From assembly GCA_964559835.1 (NCBI GenBank), contig CAZLJE010000001.1:124001-188000 (forward strand): 64,000 bases of DNA, read 5' to 3'. A program made the position numbers and the translations under genes. Source of the DNA: DAISJI01 sp964559835 (lineage in GTDB: Bacteria; Acidobacteriota; Terriglobia; Terriglobales; Acidobacteriaceae). Shown here piece by piece: positions 41,587-51,009 of this stretch; position 1 is the first letter of the stretch; every line of letters begins with the position of its first letter. Below the pieces are notes generated by a model. The model ran no database searches and was not told the DNA's origin. It worked only from the letters and a program-made list of their open reading frames with translations.

Positions 41587-43494
41587 ATGTCTACGGTGAA
41601 GTTTCTAGGCAAGGCGTTTTTAGTAGTGCTGGCGAGCTGTTTCGCAGCGCACGTCGCTACAGCACAAGTTCCGAACTCACTGGGGCCGCACGGCGGCGAT
41701 GTACGCCGCCTGGCTTACGCTCCCGACAATCCCGACCGGATCTTTCTCGGCACCAGCTCCGGGCGCATGTACGTCTCGAATGACGGCGGCGCGAGCTGGG
41801 AGCTGTTCGCGCACCTGGGCGCCGGATTCGATTTCGTGCTCGACAACATCGTGATCGATCCGCACGAGCCGAAGACGATGTACGTGGCGGCGTGGAGCAT
41901 CGAGCAGAATACGGGCGAGCTTTTCCGCACGCGAGATGGCGGACGCAAATGGACCGCCCTCGAAGGGATGCACGGTAGGTCGGTGCGTTCGCTGGCGCTG
42001 GCGACATCGGATGCGAAGACGCTCGTCGCGGGCACGCTAGAAGGGGTCTTCCGCAGCAACGATCGCGGCGATTCATGGAAGCTGATCTCGCCGCCGAACC
42101 ATCCCGACATCAAGAACATCCAGTCGGTGGCCTTTGACCCGAAGTCGACCGATACGGTGTATGCGGGCACGTGGCACTTGGCGTGGAAGACGACCGATGG
42201 TGGCGCATCGTGGCACCAGATCAACCGCGGCATGATCGACGATTCCGATGTGTTCTCGATCATCGTCGACCAGAACCAACCCAACGTCGTGTACGCCAGC
42301 GCCTGCTCCGGCATTTACAAGAGCGAGGCGGCGGGCGAACTGTTCTCTAAGGTGCAGGGGATCCCGTCGACGGCGCGCCGCACGCGCGTGCTGAAGCAGG
42401 ACCCGAACCTGTCGAACGTCGTCTACGCCGGCACGACCGAAGGCCTGTGGCGCACGACGGATGCGGGCAAGAAGTGGGTGCGCATCTCGGCGCCAAACCT
42501 GATCATCAACGACGTGCAGATCGACCCGCGCGATTCGCACAAGATCCTGCTGGCAACCGATCGCAGCGGCGTATTGGTGAGCAAGGACGACGGCAAGACA
42601 TTCGCACAATCGAACCAGGGCTTCACGCACCGGCAGGTCACGTCGGTGGTGGTCGACCGCAAGAACCCACGCCTGGTCTATGCGGGTCTGGTGAACGACA
42701 AGGAATACGGCGGAGTGTTTTTCTCGCAGGATTCCGGCCAGCACTGGAGCCAGCTCAGCAAGGGCCTGGGCAGCGAAGACGTGTTCACGATGGGCCAGGA
42801 TAGTAAGGGTGAGTTGTTCGCCGGTACCAACCGCGGGCTGTTCCGGTTCAGCGAAAAAACGAAGATCTGGATGCGCGTGTTCCCGACGCGGCGCACGGAC
42901 AGTTTCCAGGTGAATAGCGAATACGTCGACGGCAAGCACTGGATCGTTGCCGGCCCGCAGGGGATCGCGCACAGCCACAACAATGGTGTGACTTGGTCGA
43001 CGATGATCAACCCGAGCAAGCAGGCGTTCATCGCGGTGAAGGCGTCGAACCACGCAGTCCTGGCGGCGACGCACGACATGCTGTTCAGCTCCACCAATGA
43101 CGGTGTGAGCTGGACGCGCATGCCGCTGCCGTCCGTGTCGTACGTGCGCAGCATCGTGGTCGATGGTGAAGACCGCGTCTGGATCGCGACGCCACAAGGC
43201 GCTTTCCTGCGCGATAACGGTGGAAGCTGGGTGCATGGCCAACTGGCCGATGTGCCGACGTCGCTGGCGTATGACGAGCGCGCGCACCAGGTGCTCGCTT
43301 TGACGGCGAGTAACGACGTGTTCGCCACGACCGACGGCGAGAGCTGGCAGAAACTGGTCCACCTCGGCATCCCGACACGCACACTCGTGCCAAGCCAGGA
43401 TGGCATCTACGCAGGGACTTTGTTCGATGGAGTGTTGTCATTACAGCGGCCCCGGCAGAAGGAAGTCGGGGGCGGAGGAGGTGGGGGCAAGTAG
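41587..43494 (+). CDS. Exported beta-propeller (sortilin/BNR/YCF48-like) protein
   Basis: A 635-residue secreted protein. ATG 41587 has GGAGG five bases upstream and starts the signal peptide MSTVKFLGKAFLVVLASCFA...ATA. More than ten BNR/Asp-box-like blades follow, each with S-x-D-x-G-x-S/T-W (VSNDGGASWELF, RTRDGGRKWTAL, FSQDSGQHWSQL, SSTNDGVSWTRM). This is as in sortilin-like or photosystem-assembly YCF48-type propellers. It ends with a Gly-rich tail (EVGGGGGGGK). Proteins of this type are binding scaffolds outside the cell or in the periplasm; no hydrolase residues are evident. A strong terminator follows. Confidence 0.88.
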   Translation: MSTVKFLGKAFLVVLASCFAAHVATAQVPNSLGPHGGDVRRLAYAPDNPDRIFLGTSSGRMYVSNDGGASWELFAHLGAGFDFVLDNIVIDPHEPKTMYVAAWSIEQNTGELFRTRDGGRKWTALEGMHGRSVRSLALATSDAKTLVAGTLEGVFRSNDRGDSWKLISPPNHPDIKNIQSVAFDPKSTDTVYAGTWHLAWKTTDGGASWHQINRGMIDDSDVFSIIVDQNQPNVVYASACSGIYKSEAAGELFSKVQGIPSTARRTRVLKQDPNLSNVVYAGTTEGLWRTTDAGKKWVRISAPNLIINDVQIDPRDSHKILLATDRSGVLVSKDDGKTFAQSNQGFTHRQVTSVVVDRKNPRLVYAGLVNDKEYGGVFFSQDSGQHWSQLSKGLGSEDVFTMGQDSKGELFAGTNRGLFRFSEKTKIWMRVFPTRRTDSFQVNSEYVDGKHWIVAGPQGIAHSHNNGVTWSTMINPSKQAFIAVKASNHAVLAATHDMLFSSTNDGVSWTRMPLPSVSYVRSIVVDGEDRVWIATPQGAFLRDNGGSWVHGQLADVPTSLAYDERAHQVLALTASNDVFATTDGESWQKLVHLGIPTRTLVPSQDGIYAGTLFDGVLSLQRPRQKEVGGGGGGGK

Positions 43495-43516
43495 GGATAA
43501 CTCTTGAGCGCGAAAG

Positions 43517-43549
43517 CGGCGGGCGAAACTGCCCGCCGTTTTCGTTTTT
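43517..43549 (+). terminator. Rho-independent terminator
   Basis: A perfect 8-bp stem CGGCGGGC/GCCCGCCG with a GAAACT loop followed by TTTTCGTTTTT, 22 bp after the propeller gene. Confidence 0.93.
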
Positions 43550-43633
43550 CCTGCCTTCCCTCGCGCCAACGCGAAAGCCGTTGAATTTCGCGCGCAACAG
43601 GAGTAGAACCCGCAACACACTCACGATCAGGGC

Positions 43634-44407
43634 ATGTCAACGTTCAAGCTTTCGAAATGGTATCTCGATAGCATCAGCGACGCCGGGGAGACCACCATCG
43701 CCTACACCGGCTCGGCGCAATGGGGTAAGGTGCGTCTTCACTACTCGAGCGTGCTCGAAACGACGGGCACGCGGGTCCTGCAGCGCACATCACTGCGTCG
43801 CCATGCCGAGCCCGAACGGTCGGGCCCTCTTCTCGCTTGGGGTTCAAAGATACTGGGTGTCGACGGAAGCTGGAAGACATCAGCGCAAGCCGTGAGGGCG
43901 GAAGTCTATCGTTCGCCTTCGGGGTCGATCGATTGGAATTGCGTCATGCCCATGGCGCAAACGCGCATCCACACACGCCTTGGGCTGGGATACGCTGAGC
44001 ATCTCACGATGACGATTCCGCCGTGGAAACTTCCCATTCGCGTCCTCCGCTGGGGCCGATTTATCAGCGAGTCCGTCTGGGTGACCTGGATCGACTGGTT
44101 GGGGCACGAGTTCTCGAACCGGATCGTCTTCCTGAATGGCGAAAGGATCCACCACTCGGAGATCGCTGACGACGGGCTCGAATTGTCCGGCCGCACGCGC
44201 CTTCTGCTCGACCGCTCGTTGGTCCTCCGCGACGGCCCTTTGGGAACCACCGCTTTATCGGTGATACCGGGGATCGGGAACATGTTTCCTTCGCGGCTGC
44301 TGGCCGTCACCGAGTGCAAGTGGCGCAGCCGGGCGCGTCTCGAGCGCGACGGTGAATCTCCCGTCCACGGTTGGGCGATCCACGAGAAAGTGAGTTGGCC
44401 GGAATGA
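43634..44407 (+). CDS. Conserved-type protein, possibly lipocalin-like (CrtC/AttH-like)
   Basis: A 257-residue soluble protein beginning LSKWYLDSISDAGETTIAYTG, then QWGKVRLHYSSVLE, a segment with RLGLGYAEHLTMTIPPWKLP, and VWVTWIDWLGHEF. The K-W-Y-x-D...G...Y opening followed by beta-rich strands is like bacterial proteins distantly related to hydroxyneurosporene synthase/AttH lipocalin-like proteins. That link is tentative. Its stop overlaps the start of the next gene (ATGA), so it works with the membrane fusion enzyme downstream, perhaps handling a lipid substrate. Confidence 0.65.
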   Translation: MSTFKLSKWYLDSISDAGETTIAYTGSAQWGKVRLHYSSVLETTGTRVLQRTSLRRHAEPERSGPLLAWGSKILGVDGSWKTSAQAVRAEVYRSPSGSIDWNCVMPMAQTRIHTRLGLGYAEHLTMTIPPWKLPIRVLRWGRFISESVWVTWIDWLGHEFSNRIVFLNGERIHHSEIADDGLELSGRTRLLLDRSLVLRDGPLGTTALSVIPGIGNMFPSRLLAVTECKWRSRARLERDGESPVHGWAIHEKVSWPE

Positions 44408-46269
44408 CCGCCAGGATTCTTTACAGTGCGCTCTTCGTTGTAGTTGTCCCGGTGTTGCTCGTGGTGTGGGCGATGGCAGGAAAGGAAAATGTCGCCCTGC
44501 CGGTGTTTGGAACGGAGTGGCTTGGGACGGTCATCGCCGTCGCGGGGTTCGGCGTGCTGTTGTTGGGGATGTACGAACTTTGGCACATCGGTGGTGGGCT
44601 GCCGATGAACGCGTTCCCGCCTCCCCGGCTGGTGGTAAATGGAGCATTTGGCGTGGTGCCGCACCCCATTTACACCGGCTTCGTCCTGCTGGTGTTTGGC
44701 ATATCGATGGCCGCACATTCGGCCTGCGGACTCTGGCTCGTGACGCCCAGCGTCGCGTTCGCGTGCGCCGCACTTGTGATGGGTTACGAGCACCCAGACC
44801 TCCAGCGCCGCTTCGGAAGTACGTTGCGTATCCTTCCGGCCGACGACGACGGCGTGCCTTCCACATTGGAACGAGTGCGGTTTCTGGTCCTGGTCGTCGG
44901 GCCGTGGCTCGTACTGTATGCGCTCACCGTCGAACTGCCACTGCACGGCACTGCGTTCGCGTTCTCGTTCGAAGACCGCTTGCCGATAGTGTCGTGGACG
45001 ACGCTGCTCTATCAGAGCACGTATGTTGCGGTCGTGCTGGCGCCCTGGAGCGCGCGAACGAGACGAGAACTTAGAAAACTGATGATTTCGGGATGGACTG
45101 CGACAGTGCTGGTATTTCCATTCTATTGGCTTGTGCCGTCCAATGCGCCGCGGCGGCCGCTGTCCGATCCCGGGGGTCTGTCAGCTCTCCTCAGTTTCGA
45201 GCGCGATAGCTATCCGCCGTCGGTCGCCTTTCCGTCGTTCCACGTGCTCTGGACCATCTTCGTTGCGCGGTTGTATCGCCCGCGATGGCTCGGCGTTGGA
45301 TATGTAGCCGCGGTGGCGGTCAGTTGCGTGACTACCGGCATGCACTACATCGCGGATGTGGTGGCGGCCATGGTAATCGCGCCGCCCCTGTGTGAGCCCG
45401 AGCGCGTCTGGGGGATGTTGCGGTCCGCTGCGGAACGGCTCGCCAATTCCTGGTCTGAATGGCGATTCGGCCCGGTGCGGGTCATCAGTTACGCTGCATA
45501 TGCCGGTGCAGCCGCGTTTGTCCAACTGGTAATCGTTACCGCCGCCCTCGGCGCCGGGCGCGAGTGGGAGGTGCTTGTAACCGCGACCTCCGGACTGCTC
45601 GTCGCCGGCGCATGGGCACAGTTTGTGGAAGGTTCGTCGCGGCTTCGCCGGCCCTTCGGATTCTATGGCGGACTGATCGGTGTTGGCATCGCGTGCCTGT
45701 TCTTCGAAGACCGGTGGACGCTCCTAGCAGCCAATTGCGTAGCCGCACCATGGATGCAGGCGATCGGCCGTTTGCGGTGTCTCGTAAACGGTTGCTGCCA
45801 CGGCAGACCTGCGGAACCGAACATCGGCATCCGCGTCACCCATCCGCGCTCGCGCGTGTCGCATCTCGCCGGTCTTACCGATATTCCCATTCACCCGACC
45901 CAGTTATATTCGATCCTGTGCAACATCCTGCTGGGCGTCTTCCTGGCCCGGATGTGGATCTCGGGATGCCCGCTTGCGCTCATTGTGGGCGTCTATGGCA
46001 TCGGTAACGGCCTGGCTCGCTTCGCTGAGGAGGCCTACCGCGGCGAGCCCCAGACGTCCGCAATCCTGGGGCTGCGTCTGTATCAATGGCTGGCGATAGG
46101 GACGGTGCTCACCGGTGCGGCGCTGAGCACTGTCCGTTCGGCGGCCGCTCCCTCCTGGCACTTGTCGCTGGCTGGCTTGGCGATCGCCACGGCATTTTCT
46201 GTCGTGGCGGCAACGGCGCTGGGAGTGGATTTCCCCGACGGCAAACAAGTACTTTCGCGGCTCACGTAA
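44404..46269 (+). CDS. Membrane fusion: ICMT-like, PAP2-like and Lgt-like domains
   Basis: A 621-residue polytopic membrane protein with three apparent enzyme-like parts. About residues 1-160: isoprenylcysteine-methyltransferase-like (VVNGAFGVVPHPIYTGFVLL, then YEHPDLQRRFG). About 165-345: PAP2-type phosphatase/transferase with FPSFHVLW and TTGMHYIADVVAA, supplying the two His and one Asp. About 400-600: prolipoprotein diacylglyceryl transferase-like, with GRLRCLVNGCCHGRP, IPIHPTQLYS and ARFAEEAYRGEP, ending GLRLYQWLAI. Each part belongs to membrane lipid or lipid-protein modification families. The combination suggests a dedicated lipid-transfer enzyme; the substrate is unknown. It is coupled to the gene before it. 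Confidence 0.82.
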   Translation: MTARILYSALFVVVVPVLLVVWAMAGKENVALPVFGTEWLGTVIAVAGFGVLLLGMYELWHIGGGLPMNAFPPPRLVVNGAFGVVPHPIYTGFVLLVFGISMAAHSACGLWLVTPSVAFACAALVMGYEHPDLQRRFGSTLRILPADDDGVPSTLERVRFLVLVVGPWLVLYALTVELPLHGTAFAFSFEDRLPIVSWTTLLYQSTYVAVVLAPWSARTRRELRKLMISGWTATVLVFPFYWLVPSNAPRRPLSDPGGLSALLSFERDSYPPSVAFPSFHVLWTIFVARLYRPRWLGVGYVAAVAVSCVTTGMHYIADVVAAMVIAPPLCEPERVWGMLRSAAERLANSWSEWRFGPVRVISYAAYAGAAAFVQLVIVTAALGAGREWEVLVTATSGLLVAGAWAQFVEGSSRLRRPFGFYGGLIGVGIACLFFEDRWTLLAANCVAAPWMQAIGRLRCLVNGCCHGRPAEPNIGIRVTHPRSRVSHLAGLTDIPIHPTQLYSILCNILLGVFLARMWISGCPLALIVGVYGIGNGLARFAEEAYRGEPQTSAILGLRLYQWLAIGTVLTGAALSTVRSAAAPSWHLSLAGLAIATAFSVVAATALGVDFPDGKQVLSRLT

Positions 46270-46291
46270 CGGGCGCTTTTGCGCTAGTTCC

Positions 46292-48688
46292 TTAGCGAAG
46301 CTGTTCTTCCACTTCGTTCAGCCAGTCGGGGCGTTTGAGGACTTCGCGGGGCTTGGGTCCATCGGCGGCGCCGACGATGCCATCGCGCTCCATCAGGTCG
46401 ATCAAGTGCGCGGCGCGGCCGTAACCGATACGCAAACGCCGCTGCAGCAGGGAAGTGGAAGCCTTGCCGAATTCCAGGACGAGGCGAACCGCGTCCCCGA
46501 ATAACTCGTCGTGTTCTTCCTCTCCGCCTCCTTCGCCGGCGGCACTGCCTTCGGCCTTCTCGTCCTTCGGCGCGTCGAGGAACCCGTGCTGATACTCCGC
46601 CAGGCCCTGTGCGCGCCAGAATTCGACGGTGGAGTGAATCTCTTTCTCGGTGACATAGGGCGCGTGCAAGCGAACAACGCGCGCTGAGCCCGACGGCAGA
46701 TAGAGCATGTCGCCGCGTCCGAGGAGCGCCTCGGCGCCGTTGGCGTCGAGAATGGTGCGCGAGTCTACTTTCGTCGCGACGCGGAAGGAGATGCGCGACG
46801 GGAAATTCGCTTTGATCAGGCCGGTGATGACGTCCACGGACGGCCGCTGCGTCGCGAGCACTAGGTGGATGCCGATAGCGCGTGCCATCTGCGCCAGACG
46901 AGTCACGGATTCTTCAACATTCTTGCCGTCGAGCATCATCAGGTCGGCCAATTCGTCGATGATGATGACGATGTAGGGAATCTTGCCTTCCTGATCTTCG
47001 CTCTTGTTCTCGAAAAGGTTCGGCGTCTCGTCGAACAGGCGGTTGTACTGGTCGATGTTGCGCACGCCTTTTTCCGCCAGCAGTTTGAGGCGGCGCTCCA
47101 TCTCGCGAACGGCATTGCGCAGCGCGTTGGCTGCCAGCTTGGGCTCGGTGATGATCGGCGTATACAGGTGCGGCACGCCCTCGTAAACACCAAGCTCCAG
47201 GCGTTTGGGGTCCACGAGTATCAGGCGCACCTGGTCGGGCGTTGCCTTGTACAGGATCGACATGATGAAGGCGTTGATCGCGACCGACTTGCCCGATCCC
47301 GTGGAGCCCGCGATGAGCAGGTGGGGCATCGTCGCCATGTCCGCGACCTGCAAGCGCCCGTTAATGTCCTTGCCCAGGTTGATCGTCAGCTTCGATTTGT
47401 GGCCGATGAATTCGTGCGACTCGACGCATTCGCGCAGCCAGATGGTCTCGCGTTCGCGATTTGGCACCTGGATGCCGACGGTGGATTTCCCAGCCATGCG
47501 CTCGATGAGGATGCTCTCGGCGCGGAGGCCGAGGCATAGGTCTTCCGACAGGCTGGTGAAGCGCGAATACTTCACGCCGGCCTCAGGCTTCATCTCGAAG
47601 GTCGTGACCACGGGCCCGGGATTGATCTGCGTGACTTGGCCGTGCACGTCGAATTCGGCGCATTTTTCGACCAGTACCTTGGCGAGCGTCTTGAGTTCGT
47701 CTTCGTTGATCGCGTGTTGCTCGTCGGGCCGGTGCAGCAGGGTGCTCGACGGCATCTTGAATGTCCCGGCGACCTTGGGAAGCGTGGTTTTGGCTGTCTT
47801 GTCGGCGTCGGCGCGCGAGGTGATCTCGACGTCGTCCTTGTCGGGCTGGGGAAGCGGGTTCACGGGCGACGCCGGTGGCTGCTGCATCGTGACCGGCGGG
47901 ACGCCGATGTTCCGTTCTGACCCGGATGCTTCTTCGGCCATGCGCTCGATACCGGATTTGACCGGAGTCGCCACCGGAACAGGCGCGGGCTTCTTGGCTT
48001 GAATAAGTTGGGTGGTGACCACCGGGCGTTGGGCGCGGCGCTTTTCGAGGTCTCGTGCGGCCTGCTTCTTAGCGCGCGCCGCTTTCCAGTCCTGGTAACG
48101 GTCGCGGAGAGCGTAAAGGAAGGTGAATCGCGTCTCGGCCCAGAGCCGGACGGCGCCGAAGCTGAAGGCGGTCGAGAGATAGAGCGCGATGGCGATGCAA
48201 CTGGCGGCGATGAGGTAGGCGCCGACCAGGTTGAAGTAGTGGATCATGGCGTCACCGGCGATGCGTCCGATGAGGCCTTCGATGGGCAGGGCGTGCAGCC
48301 AGCGCCAGTGCCACGGCAGCAACGCGAGCAGCGCGCTGAAGAACAACAGCAGTGCACTTCCGCCGACGATGCGAACGGCAGGGGCGTCGACCTTGCGCGA
48401 ACGGAACCAGCGCATGCCTAACATCCCGATAAAGACCGGGAGCAGGAAAGCGGCGATGCCGAGGACTTGCAGGAGGACGTCGCTGGCCAAGGCGCCGACG
48501 ACGCCGATCCAGTTGGCGGCGGGATGAGAGGGCAACGGCGTGGCGGCGGTGTTCAGCGACGGGTCGAGCGGAGAATAACTGGCAAGGGCGAGGAACAGGA
48601 GGAGCGCGGAGACGAGCAGGAGAAAGCCAACCAGCTCGTTCAGCCGGCGATTGCCCGTAGGCGTAAAGGGTACCGAGACGAATGTCAT
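46292..48688 (-). CDS. ftsK: DNA translocase FtsK/SpoIIIE
   Basis: An ATP-driven DNA pump for chromosome segregation at the division site. From ATG 48688 there are 798 residues; a TTG 69 nt upstream is less likely. Four membrane helices lie in about residues 15-180, a linker (about 190-310), then the motor: Walker A in IAGSTGSGKSVAINAF, Walker B in PYIVIIIDELADLMM, and LATQRPSVDVITG. The C-terminal gamma winged helix (RRLRIGYGRAAHLIDLMERDGIVG, in part) reads KOPS/SRS-like sites. Length and motifs are complete. Confidence 0.96.
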   Translation of the reverse strand: MTFVSVPFTPTGNRRLNELVGFLLLVSALLLFLALASYSPLDPSLNTAATPLPSHPAANWIGVVGALASDVLLQVLGIAAFLLPVFIGMLGMRWFRSRKVDAPAVRIVGGSALLLFFSALLALLPWHWRWLHALPIEGLIGRIAGDAMIHYFNLVGAYLIAASCIAIALYLSTAFSFGAVRLWAETRFTFLYALRDRYQDWKAARAKKQAARDLEKRRAQRPVVTTQLIQAKKPAPVPVATPVKSGIERMAEEASGSERNIGVPPVTMQQPPASPVNPLPQPDKDDVEITSRADADKTAKTTLPKVAGTFKMPSSTLLHRPDEQHAINEDELKTLAKVLVEKCAEFDVHGQVTQINPGPVVTTFEMKPEAGVKYSRFTSLSEDLCLGLRAESILIERMAGKSTVGIQVPNRERETIWLRECVESHEFIGHKSKLTINLGKDINGRLQVADMATMPHLLIAGSTGSGKSVAINAFIMSILYKATPDQVRLILVDPKRLELGVYEGVPHLYTPIITEPKLAANALRNAVREMERRLKLLAEKGVRNIDQYNRLFDETPNLFENKSEDQEGKIPYIVIIIDELADLMMLDGKNVEESVTRLAQMARAIGIHLVLATQRPSVDVITGLIKANFPSRISFRVATKVDSRTILDANGAEALLGRGDMLYLPSGSARVVRLHAPYVTEKEIHSTVEFWRAQGLAEYQHGFLDAPKDEKAEGSAAGEGGGEEEHDELFGDAVRLVLEFGKASTSLLQRRLRIGYGRAAHLIDLMERDGIVGAADGPKPREVLKRPDWLNEVEEQLR

Positions 48689-48780
48689 GGGCGGTCGCGT
48701 TGCCGCGAGTCCCGCCAGAGCAAAGGAATTATGGCCAGAAATGGGTCGGTTGCGCAATAGTAAGCTTGGGAAGGGGCGTG

Positions 48781-48845
48781 GGGCAGGGCTCAGGGCTCAG
48801 GGCGTAGGGCTTAGGCCGGAATGCGGGATACGGAATACGAGGCAC
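48781..48845. repeat. Word arrays (GGGCTCA, GATACGGAATAC)
   Basis: GCAGGGCTCAGGGCTCAGGG-type units followed by GCGGGATACGGAATACGAGG. The GAGG of the latter may serve as ribosome binding site for the next gene's GTG. Confidence 0.75.
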
Positions 48846-48846
48846 G

Positions 48847-51006
48847 GTGTCTATTCAAAGTTCAATGGCAACTTCGATCACCAGGTCACAAGAGCACCAT
48901 GTCACACGGTCGCAGACGGCGGTTTATGCCGTCGCGATCTTCCTCAGCGCGTTCCTGCTGTTCGAGGTGCAGCCGCTAGTAGCGAAGATGATCCTGCCGT
49001 GGTTCGGAGGATCTGCGTCGGTTTGGACGGTATGCCTGCTGTTTTTCCAGACGACGCTACTGGCTGGGTACGCGTACGCACATTTAGTTTCCCGCCTTGC
49101 CGCGCGGACGCAGGCGGCGGTACACGTCGCTCTGGTGGCGGTGAGCCTCGCCGCACTGCCGATCATCCCAAACAGCGCATGGAAGCCGCAAGGGGCGGGA
49201 GATCCGTCGGGACGAATCCTGCTGGTACTGGCGCTCACGGTGGGGCTGCCGTATTTCGTGTTGTCGTCGACGAGTCCACTGCTGCAGGCGTGGTGGTCGA
49301 GGAGGAACCTCGGACAGGCGCCATACCGGTTTTATGCATTGTCGAATGTCGGGTCAATGCTCGCGCTGCTGAGTTATCCGGTCGTGGTCGAGCCGAGGGT
49401 GAGGACGCACACGCAGGCGATTGCGTGGTCGGTGGCGTACGTCGTGGCGGCGGTGCTATGCGCGTGGGTAGCGGTTTCGGTGCGGGGACATGTCGCTGAT
49501 CCCACCCTTCCAAATGCAGTCAGGGTGGGGCACCCGTCTTGGGGATTGCGGGCGCTGTGGATGACGCTGGCGGCGATTGCGTCGGCGTTACTGCTGGCGA
49601 TCACGAACCACATTTCGCAGAACGTCGCGTCGGTGCCGTTCCTGTGGATCGCGCCGCTGAGCCTTTACCTGCTCAGTTTCATCCTGTGCTTTGACAACTC
49701 GCGATGGTATCCGCGGAGCGTATTCCTGCGGCTGCTGGCGGTCGCGCTCGGCGGATTGACGTACGCGCTGAGCGACCAGTTCGGCCCCACGCCGATCACG
49801 ATCCTGGTGCCGATGTTTTGCGCGTTCCTGTTCGTCTGCTGCATGTTCTGCCACGGCGAGCTGGCGCGGCTTAAGCCGGAACCGAACTATCTCACCGAGT
49901 TCTACCTGATGGTCTCTCTGGGAGGTGCTTTGGGCGCGCTATTCGTTGCCGTGATTGCGCCACGAGTATTCAACAGCCTTACCGAATTGCCGATCGCCGT
50001 CGGCGCGTGTGCCGTCATGGCAGTCGTCGTGGTGGCGCGCGACCCAGCAGGAGTGTTTCAACCGGGAGCGCGGCGGGCACATCCGGTCACCGTGGGCATC
50101 GCGCTGATTGCGGCGGCGATCGTGGTCAGCCTGGCGGTAACGGCCCGCGAGAGCAACAACTACACGCGTATCAAGGCGCGCAATTTCTATGGCATCCTGC
50201 GGGTGTACGACAAAACGGCGGCGCTGATGGTCGAGAAGATTCCCGACCCGGTGCACCTGTTCGACCCGCCGGACCCGCGCTATCGCGAACTGGTAAACGG
50301 GACGATCAACCATGGACTGCAGTTCATGACGCCGTCGATGCGCCGGTTCGCGACGACCTACTACTCGACGAAATCCGGCGTCGGGGTGGCGCTGCAACAG
50401 GAGGGGATCGGTAGGCCGCTGCGGGTCGGCGTCATCGGCTTGGGTGCGGGGACGCTGGCAGCGTATGGACGTTACGGAGATTATTTTCGCTTTTACGATA
50501 TCAACCCGCTGGTGATCAACGTGGCGAACCATGAGTTCACGTTCCTGCGGGATTCGATGGCGAAGATTGAAATCGTTCCGGGCGACGCGCGGCTGTCCAT
50601 GGAGCGCGAAACGGGGGACAACTTCGATGTGCTGGCGGTGGATGCGTTCTCCGGAGATTCCATTCCAGTGCATCTGCTTACGCTGGAAGCCTTCGAGCTT
50701 TACTTTAAGCAGCTAAAAGCGAATGGCATCCTCGCGGTCCACGTTTCCAATAAGTACTTGGATCTGGTCCCGGTGGTGCGCGGGGCGGCAGAGCGGCTGG
50801 GAAAGAAAGCCGTTGTCGTGAGTAATGAAGCGGATGACGACCGAGAAATCTTCGCCTCGACATGGGTGCTGGTCAGCACGCAGGAATTGCCGTACCAGAT
50901 GGAGCTGATGAAAGCGGGCGAGGTCACCGTGTCGGACGGACCCCACGTTCTGTGGACCGACGATTACAGCAGCGTGTGGAGGCTGCTGAAAACGGGCGCG
51001 GACTGA
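48847..51006 (+). CDS. Membrane-fused spermidine-synthase-like protein
   Basis: A 719-residue protein from GTG 48847 (GAGG just upstream); ATG 48865 is the alternative. The N-terminal two thirds have about 10-12 membrane helices (SAFLLFEVQPLVAKMILPWF, typical of fused MFS/spermidine-synthase proteins). The C-terminal methyltransferase-fold part (about 520-700) has VGVIGLGAGTLAAYG, FYDINPLVINVA and LAVDAFSGDSIPVHLLT. Polyamine activity is uncertain: many such fusions have no proven aminopropyl transfer. Codons around 49501-49535 (PTLPNAVRVGHP) derive from the 35-nt dispersed palindrome and fall in a loop between helices. Confidence 0.85.
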   Translation: MSIQSSMATSITRSQEHHVTRSQTAVYAVAIFLSAFLLFEVQPLVAKMILPWFGGSASVWTVCLLFFQTTLLAGYAYAHLVSRLAARTQAAVHVALVAVSLAALPIIPNSAWKPQGAGDPSGRILLVLALTVGLPYFVLSSTSPLLQAWWSRRNLGQAPYRFYALSNVGSMLALLSYPVVVEPRVRTHTQAIAWSVAYVVAAVLCAWVAVSVRGHVADPTLPNAVRVGHPSWGLRALWMTLAAIASALLLAITNHISQNVASVPFLWIAPLSLYLLSFILCFDNSRWYPRSVFLRLLAVALGGLTYALSDQFGPTPITILVPMFCAFLFVCCMFCHGELARLKPEPNYLTEFYLMVSLGGALGALFVAVIAPRVFNSLTELPIAVGACAVMAVVVVARDPAGVFQPGARRAHPVTVGIALIAAAIVVSLAVTARESNNYTRIKARNFYGILRVYDKTAALMVEKIPDPVHLFDPPDPRYRELVNGTINHGLQFMTPSMRRFATTYYSTKSGVGVALQQEGIGRPLRVGVIGLGAGTLAAYGRYGDYFRFYDINPLVINVANHEFTFLRDSMAKIEIVPGDARLSMERETGDNFDVLAVDAFSGDSIPVHLLTLEAFELYFKQLKANGILAVHVSNKYLDLVPVVRGAAERLGKKAVVVSNEADDDREIFASTWVLVSTQELPYQMELMKAGEVTVSDGPHVLWTDDYSSVWRLLKTGAD
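49501..49535. repeat. 35-nt palindromic repeat, copy 3, inside a gene
   Basis: 28 of 35 positions match copy 1, with the same length. Read in frame as PTLPNAVRVGHP within the spermidine-synthase-like membrane protein. Confidence 0.85.
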
Positions 51007-51009
51007 TCG

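Noticed and set aside
42073..43362. Minus-strand 429-codon frame opposite the propeller gene
   Set aside because: No ribosome binding site or domain; reflects regular Asp-box coding on the plus strand.
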